DNA from: Heligmosomoides polygyrus polygyrus
Taxonomy: Eukaryota; Nematoda; Chromadorea; Rhabditida; Heligmosomidae
NCBI GenBank assembly: GCA_947396885.1
Contig: OX377204.1
Coordinates: forward strand, 95,490,728-95,554,727
Direction: 5' to 3'
Length of the DNA: 64,000 bases
Shown: positions 58,043-64,000 of the stretch, piece after piece
Layout of the letters: each line of letters starts with the position of its first letter
Numbering within the stretch: position 1 is the stretch's first letter
Made by a program: the position numbers and the translations under genes
Notes under the pieces: model-generated
Seen by the model: only the letters and a program-made list of their open reading frames with translations
Told to the model about the DNA's origin: nothing
Databases searched by the model: none

Positions 58043-58479
58043 TACACTAGTATTAAAAGGCTCAATTGCAAATGTAATAATTAACGTAGTTTGGCTTAAA
58101 AAATTAAACGAACGATCAAATCAAACAAAAAAATACAAAACGCAAAGAACACACAGATATTAATATACTAAGTATATTAGCACACCACAACGCCATCGTA
58201 GGCATATTGTTCCTATTGTGTACCACTAGAGATACCAAAGAGTTGTTTCTTTTTAAGTGATAATGCCTAGAACTAGCCCGCCTGCTATTTGCACAAAAAT
58301 GGGTGAATAATATCGCATTTCGACCCAGTTATGTACAACCACATCCACAACACACAAGCCGAACCGCAGCAGTTCTACAGTAGAGGTTATCCAGCACAAC
58401 TGACCATGTCATTCCAACGCTTGCGCACGGTGGCACCTCATTAAACTATAGGTCATCCAATAAGTAATGTCGTTTTTCA

Positions 58480-59485
58480 ACCTTGACTTCAATTAAACAA
58501 ATTTTCAACAAAACATCATGTCAACCAACAATGTAATCACCATCATTATCAGCAACCTTTCTCCACCTAACGCGCAAATCTTCAATACCTGAGCAATAAA
58601 ACTGTTGTGGTTTTTGAGCAAACTATGTGGACATAGCATTTTGAACATCCTCCAAACTTTCAAATTTCTCGCCACTATGAAAACGCTGTAGAGACTGGAA
58701 TAAGTAGTAACCCGAAGGTGCGAGATCGGAGAGTACGGACGGATGAGGCAGAACCTCCCATCCTAATCCGTTGATTTTTTCCAGCGTCCGTTTTGCACAG
58801 TGCGGTCTTACATTGTCGTGATGGAGAATTACGCCCTTTCTGTTGACGATCGCCGGGTACTTTTCCAGTAAAGCTTGGTCACTCGATCCAATTACCCACA
58901 GTAAAGGTCTGCTTCAACGGTCTGTCCAGATTTAACCACTTCAAAGTGGACAATTCCACGGATATTCCACCAATCACAGAGGAGTGCCTTTCTGAGATGA
59001 ATGTTCGGCTTCGCAGTACTTCTTGGTTGTTCATTTTTGGAAAACCGCTGCTTTTTGCGCTTCGGATTATCGTACAAGATCGCGGATCGGGCGGATAAAT
59101 AGTGCGGTACCCAAACACCTGTTCTGCATACCTTGCCAATTTGGCGTAGATGAAAACGTATGGTTGATTTAGGTTCGCTGAGAGCACTCGAAAGTTGCTC
59201 CACTGTTTGACAAAGATTCGCCTCCTCCAGTTCTGCCATCAGCATGTCGTTGTCAAATGTCACGGGTCTTCCTGATCGAGAAGAGTCAGAGAGGTCAAAA
59301 TTACCGGATCTGAACTTGGAAAACCATCGCTGGCATTTGCGAACGTCCGACGTATCTGGATATATATATATTGCAGATATCTTTGGTAGCAACCGTTGCG
59401 TTACTACCCTTCCGAAATTCGAACAGTATGCAATGCCGAATATGCTCCTCTGAGATTTGCCAAGCCATTTCATATGAACTTGCAA
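58480..59485 (-). pseudogene. Mariner D transposase, decayed
   Basis: 59485 to 58892 is open: VRKCQRWFSKFRSGNFDLSD, SGRPVTFDNDMLMAELEEA, STIRFHLRQIGKVCRTGVWV and HLRKALLCDWWNIRGIVHFE. The first Asp region is eroded ('AILYDNPKRKKQ') and the remainder to 58480 is out of frame with stops, including the His-Asp region 'SITTM' in place of 'LLHDNA'. Confidence 0.8.
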
Positions 59486-59571
59486 GCTAACAGTTCAACG
59501 AATGGTAGATTCTGAAAGAGCAGGTCTCATTTACCTTAGAATCACTTTGGTGCACCTTCGACTCAGACACT

Positions 59572-59843
59572 GGGAGAGGTCACCTGTAGGTGAAAATGAC
59601 GTATTTTGACGTCACAGGTGACCTGAGTAGTAGACCGCTCACTGAAGCGGAGCTTCAGTGAGCGGTCTACTACCGGTCATTTTGCCGCTCGTGTGATACG
59701 CAACGCGATATGTAGGTGAACTACAGGTTCACAAGTCCCCGTGCAATCGATTGGGCAGAGCGATTCGGATATATCAGGTCACCTACAGTTCGATGCTAGT
59801 TCACCCATTTTTCACCTGCAGGTGAACTCTCCCAATGTCTGAG
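59572..59843. repeat. MITE with CTCAGACAyTGGGAGAG ends
   Basis: 272 bp with inverted ends, each followed by a CACCTGyAGGTGAA palindrome; several other GTTCACCT/AGGTGAAC motifs lie inside. A perfect 22-bp hairpin is embedded at 59627..59673. Confidence 0.7.
59627..59673. repeat. Perfect 22-bp hairpin
   Basis: GTAGTAGACCGCTCACTGAA-GC and its exact complement separated by GGA. No mismatch, in sharp contrast to the worn arms of the surrounding MITE. Confidence 0.9.
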
Positions 59844-60089
59844 GAAATACGCAGATCTGTCGACAAATAATGAGCTAAAACCGTAGTGCACAAAAAACGG
59901 CATTACTTATAGGATGACCTATAAATACGCACACTGGGCACTGGCCCTGGGATGCAACTGCGCTTGACAACGGCTTGTAACTTGGTGAACGTGTCCTGTA
60001 CAGAATTCCTGATGATTGATGAGCTTCACGGACGGATGCCAAGATCGCGAACATCAGAGACGGAAAGCAACTCGCAGCCGTTGACTTAA

Positions 60090-60661
60090 AGATATGTTTA
60101 CTAACATACCTCAGGTCTCATAAGACTATCTTAGACAAAGTAGCGGTTATACTCAAAATCTGTTTCAAAAATGACAATAAAAATTTCATGGCTTGTAATG
60201 GATACAGAACATTTTACACTAATGAAACAAATTTGAATTCTCGATACAAAATATTTAATATGCAATGCACTATGCATTATGTTAATTTCTTACTTAAAAA
60301 TAGCTATGTAGTATTCAGCTCAACAATTTTTAGACAAAATAAAGGTGTTCCTCAAGGAGGTAACTTTAGTCCACTACTTGCAAATATCACAATGTCTATA
60401 TTGGAATACGAATTCGCTACATCGTTTGTCGCTAGTAATAACATGTTTATACCTTACAGATATATGGATGATCTATTAGCAGTTCATAACCTAAACGAAA
60501 AGCATGTAGATGAAATTTTAAGGCTATCCTATAAAGACACTCTGGAATTGAAACAGACGCATATTAATAAACATCACTGCAATTGTTTGGACATTACATT
60601 AAGAATTATCAATGATAGAATAAAAACGATAATGTACAACAAAACAGACGACTTCAACTAA
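60090..60661 (+). pseudogene. Penelope-like reverse transcriptase, partial
   Basis: The open frame from about 60110 reads YVNFLLKNSYVVFSSTIF, NKGVPQGGNFSPLLANITMS and IPYRYMDDLLAVHNLNEKHV: RT motifs 4 and 5 with YMDD at the active site. A DLK(D)MFTNIP motif just upstream at about 60085 needs one base to be in frame. There is no GIY-YIG domain downstream before the stop at 60661. GVPQGG and YMDD fit Penelope-like RTs better than RTE. Confidence 0.75.
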
Positions 60662-60846
60662 CTAATCTTACCATAAAATAAAAAATAAAAATGAAAAATC
60701 CTTAGCACTGAAGACGATACCGTCTTGTGTTGTTGTTGGTTTTATGCACTCTGCATTCGACGCTGGGTGTTTGTCGGTTAACTTTCCTCAGTGATACAAC
60801 CAGTTTTGCCATATCACCACCTATATATAAAAGAGTTTGTCCGTGG

Positions 60847-61090
60847 AGTGATCTAACCGAAGTGAGGTACGCCGCATCATCCACACGAGAGCGGTCGAGT
60901 GATCTAACCGAAGTGAGGTACGCCGCGTCATCCACAGCGAGAGCGGTCGAGTGATCTAACCGAAGTGAGGTACGCCGCATCAACCACAGCGAAAGCGGTC
61001 GAGTGATCTAACCGAAGTGAGATACGCCGCATTATCCACAGCGAGGGCGGTCGATGATCTAACCTGAATGAGGTACGCCTCATCATCTAA
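60847..61090 (+). repeat. About 52-bp minisatellite
   Basis: Five units of GTGATCTAACCGAAGTGAGG, then TACGCCGCATCATCCACAGC and GAGAGCGGTCGA. The outer units are less conserved. Confidence 0.85.
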
Positions 61091-61099
61091 AACGCGGGG

Positions 61100-62330
61100 A
61101 AAATTTGCCATTGAACGTGGGATGTTGCTGCAGCAGAGGAAACGCAGCCCTTTACAGCTTAACAACAGCACCTATGCGCATTTCTGAGCGTTCAGATTCA
61201 GGAGCCGACTTCGTGACATTAGCATGAGAAGACTACTAAAGGGGTAAAGGTAGAAGGAGGAGTTTGAGGGTGGGGAACCGACAGCGATCAGGAGGCAGCG
61301 ACCAGGAGGAGCATCGGGATGGTAGATGGAAGGAACAAGGAAGCAGAACAGGAGGTGGCACCTAGAAGAGGTTAGGCAGTATGTAGGGACCATTAGGGAG
61401 TTACCAATCAGGGGAGGGGGACAGTAAGGAAGATCAGCAAGGGGATCCATTACCATTAAGAGAGACCGGATTTAGAGGATGTGACACCGATGTCACACAA
61501 TGGGCGTTCGCTCGCCGTCGTCGTGTCGAGCGTGTTGAGGCCTACTTAATTCGGGTATAGTAGTAGGGATGATCCCGAGGGGGTAAGGAGGAATATACCT
61601 TGAAGAAGGGACCTGGAGGCGGGACCAGGACGGGGAACCAACAGAAGGGTAAGGGAATTCATACGGAGAAGAAGGAATCTGCCATACGCATAGCCTCGTC
61701 ATGCTCGACACAGCGGCGACTGCGCGCGCTTCTGAGCTTGTTGACCCAGAAAACGGACCCCCTACTTCGCGCCGCAAGTATCCTGATTCTGAATACGTGT
61801 CACCGACTGTGCCATAAGCATGGGAGGACCACCAAGGGAATAGTGGAGAAGGGCGGTATGGGGGACCTCTATGGTGGACCAGAAGAGCGACCAGGAGGGA
61901 AAGGAAGAACCTGGAGGAGAGGCAAGGACGGAGAAACCAACAAGGATAGACAAGTAGGTGTCAGTAGTGGAAACAAAGAAGTGGGCCAGTAGTTGGGATC
62001 AGGAAGGTGGGGGACTAAAGAGGGAGAGGGAAGACCAGCAATTAGATTCAGTAAGAAGAAACGAGTGAGGGGAACCTCGCTTCGGAAGACATGTCAACGA
62101 CAACTTGAAACGCTAGCTGTTGAGCATGAGAACGATTGCGGAGGAGCAACCTGGGAGAGAAGTACTGCGCAGCACAAACCAATGACATTAGTGGCCGGTC
62201 AGGAAAGACCGTCTATGATGAATGTACCGAAGTTGTGAAGGGCTTGATGCCGATAAAGTACGCACCAAATCTGAGATGCTAGCGAATTTTATGTTTTACA
62301 ATAACTACGTTCTATAGGTCAGTGATGCTA
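61100..62330. other. Purine-biased GGA-rich sequence, no gene
   Basis: Contains related blocks ACCAGGACGGGGAACCAACA (61624) and AGGCAAGGACGGAGAAACCA (61919). Open frames here look compositional, with Gly/Lys/Arg- or Pro/Ser-rich translations. Confidence 0.45.
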
Positions 62331-62339
62331 CAAAGTCGC

Positions 62340-62406
62340 GCGAAGCGCGCAAGTGCGAGACACGCCGTTAGGCGTGTCGGAGCACTTGTTTAAATTATAA
62401 ATGAGA
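62340..62406. repeat. Compact hairpin cluster
   Basis: GCGCGAAGCGCGC, then AAGTGC-GA-GACACGCC-GTTA-GGCGTGTC-GGA-GCACTT, which folds as a nearly continuous stem. Confidence 0.7.
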
Positions 62407-62409
62407 ACT

Positions 62410-63240
62410 AATATGGATATCATTATATCAATATAAATGATATACACTTCCTTATTCGCAGCTACGGAGTACGGCGGTGGTCAAAGCGGTAAGTCATTCA
62501 ATTTTTGAAAGAACTGTTACTAAAGACTAAAGACTTGTTATAAAAATAGAAATAATATTAAAAATAAATAGTAAAAGTAATAAAATAATAAATAAATGAT
62601 AAAAAATAATAAAACAAAAATAAATAAACATAAAATAAAACAACAAGTAAATAAATAAATAAGCTACCCTAAAAATATTAAATCTAGATAACAATCAATT
62701 ACAATAATTACTATAATAATACATTTTAACTAATCACTTTAAACTTATAATATGATACTTTATTGAATCTTTGAATTGTACCTTATGGTTTATTTATCTT
62801 ATATTTTTACTCCTCATTTATTTTCACTTTCGAATTCTAACTCTCTCAAATGTCTCCAGTTCTTTAACTTTCCTTCTTCACTCTTTCTCATCTTTCTTCA
62901 TTTATACTCTCTTCCATTTTCGTTATCATATCTCTCTCTCCTTTTATAGACAGATTTTAAAGAAATCTTAAAATATACTCCTCTTTTTCACTGAAAAGCC
63001 ACGGTAGGAGTATAATACAAAGGTTCGTCTGAAGGAAGTGGCGAAACGAATCTTTTATATGTTTTATATTTTGTGACATAACTTTCTTTTAATTGATTAT
63101 AATTTTAAAAACTCTATTATTTTACACATTTCTTTACTTCTTTGAAATTTGTATTTTCTTATGTTTAATATTATTTGCTATATCAGCGACATCATGCTCC
63201 CTTACCACAAATTGAGAGCCATCGCACCTTATTCTTGTAA
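62410..63240. other. AT-rich sequence, no supported gene
   Basis: TAAAATAAATAAA-type low complexity to 62700, then a CT-rich stretch. A possible 27-nt + strand microexon (62464..62490) between TTATTCGCAG and GTAAGTC is noted but unsupported by any coding context. Confidence 0.35.
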
Positions 63241-63242
63241 AA

Positions 63243-63330
63243 ATCAAAGGTTAAAGGTAGGCGTTAGTCAGTCCTCTTGGGATGCGCCACGCATTCTATT
63301 TCTACGAGATGTCATGGAGGCGATTTAATT
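63243..63330 (-). repeat. SINE-A tail fragment
   Basis: GGATGCGCCACGCATTCTAT and GATGTCATGGAGGCGATTT, the 3' part of the family on the minus strand, followed by a 'GAAAAGTGTCCAGTTT' repeat end. Confidence 0.55.
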
Positions 63331-63784
63331 TGAAAAGTGGCCAATTTGGCTTGAAAAGTGTCCAGTTTAACATGAACATGGCATACATCTTCAATATTTT
63401 CTCTCAAATTCAACCCTATGGGCAGCTTACTCTCAATGCTTCGCCGAAATCGCTGAACGTGAAGGATATGTCAGCAATGAGGTGTGAACGACGACAACAA
63501 CGACTGTGACATAGTGTGTTGACGACGCTGTTCGCCAAAACAAGCAACAATGGCCTCGGAGGAGGCGCGGCTCTTAGCCCATTCAAAGAGAAGAAGGCCA
63601 CTCGGCAGTAAGGGTATTTGACGTGGCGCTTCGTCGGCCGGAGAAGTGTTCCCTTCCCTTGAGAGACTTCCGGGCCGCTGCAGCCTCTAACAAGTCCCTC
63701 TAGGAAGTGGTAAGCAGAAGTTGCTGCAGAGGTAGATTGCATGGCTCATTATCCTTCTAATATAATAAGCCGCTTAAGGGGGCG

Positions 63785-64000
63785 GGCTGTCTGTCTGTAC
63801 GGGGCGGAGCGTCTGTCCAGGGGGGGAGCGTCTGTCCAGGGGGGGATCAGTGAGCCTGCCGGTGTTGAATGTGAGGGGGAAGTGTGTGGGTTGTAGATGT
63901 GCAAGGTGCCTGGCGACTCAGTAGACGTGCCGAACACGTTGCCCAACGTGCCTGGCGAGTCAGTAGACGTGCCGAACACGCTGCCAAACGTGCCTGGAGA
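63785..64000. repeat. Minisatellites at the window edge
   Basis: GGAGCGTCTGTCCAGGGGGG repeats (63805..63846), then a 45-bp unit with GACTCAGTAGACGTGCCGAA and CACGTTGCCCAACGTGCCTG from 63900 on. The minus-strand frame repeats the 15-residue block NVFGTSTDSPGTLG-like, so a coding repeat is possible; the array continues beyond the window. Confidence 0.7.

Larger units (their letters stand above)
58449..59921 (-). mobile_element. Mariner-type element D in the Penelope-like element
   Basis: Inverted ends TAGGTCATCCAATAAGTAAT (left) and the complement of ATTACTTATAGGATGACCTA (right), with duplicated TA. It contains a nested MITE at 59572..59843. Confidence 0.88.
58315..60720 (+). mobile_element. 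Penelope-like element, split by a mariner
   Basis: 58315..58448 and 59922..60720 are continuous with each other when the mariner is removed, as shown by the uninterrupted copy at 36190..36355. It carries a degenerate RT and no intact endonuclease. Confidence 0.65.

Noticed and set aside
61172..61992. Proline- or glycine/lysine-rich ORFs
   Set aside because: Both strands are open because of the biased GGA-rich composition; there is no motif.
62340..62406. Bacterial-type terminator hairpin
   Set aside because: There is no T-run after the stem and no bacterial gene context; it is better seen as a small inverted repeat.
62464..62490. 27-nt microexon candidate on the + strand
   Set aside because: The splice signals fit by eye, but there is no neighbouring coding sequence and such matches are expected by chance in 64 kb.
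63416..63742. Minus-strand ORF ending SFTFSDFGEALR before a GTAAGC donor
   Set aside because: The donor is good, but I found no clear acceptor or family similarity; the upstream context is repeat sequence.

Overview
This is nematode nuclear DNA, most likely from a clade V (strongylid or hookworm-like) genome. The evidence is short exons with the nematode TTTCAG acceptor, introns of many kilobases packed with transposons, and RTE, mariner, Tc1-like, hAT and Penelope-like sequences in many stages of decay. There is nothing bacterial or viral in its organisation. I can support one host protein-coding gene.

The host gene is a membrane adenylyl cyclase on the minus strand. I rebuilt 24 exons from 46697 down to 2460 by following conserved cyclase motifs and checking each GT/AG junction and each codon phase. 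Every junction is phase-compatible. The model gives 935 residues in the canonical order: short N-terminus, six membrane segments (M1), C1a with both metal-binding aspartates, C1b with a WGAE motif, six membrane segments (M2), and C2a with the adenine- and transition-state-binding residues. The last C2 strand is not certain; a diverged candidate terminal exon lies at 586..936.

Nearly everything else is repeat sequence, and from 2.5 to 46.7 kb it sits in the cyclase introns. From the cyclase 3' end upward: an RTE non-LTR retrotransposon with an uninterrupted 1013-codon ORF and a 17-bp target duplication (3392..6532); tRNA-like foldback units (8.2-8.7 and 28.0-28.5 kb); a palindromic satellite that also duplicated the end of an exon (10.9-11.3 kb); a large inverted repeat (14.4-15.45 kb); a mariner element (15883..17132); a tandem GGGCGGAG repeat array (20.7-22.1 kb); a mariner split by a 2.5-kb hAT-like element that holds a Tc1-like element (22.6-26.6 kb); another foldback (32.1-33.95 kb); Penelope-like remnants (35.9-36.9 kb); a second multiply interrupted mariner (40846..43110); and a 5'-truncated RTE-like copy (44899..46054).

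Upstream of the cyclase (46.8-64 kb) are a Tc1-like element with duplicated decayed transposase (47229..49991), more inverted-repeat elements, an 870-bp GAA/GAC tract, two further mariner-type elements, a Penelope-like element split by one of them, and minisatellites. Several tRNA-derived SINE-like and MITE families recur throughout. The clearest system-level result is that one signalling gene, whose coding sequence is only about 2.8 kb, spans over 44 kb because of repeated nested insertions whose order can be read from target duplications and one empty site.
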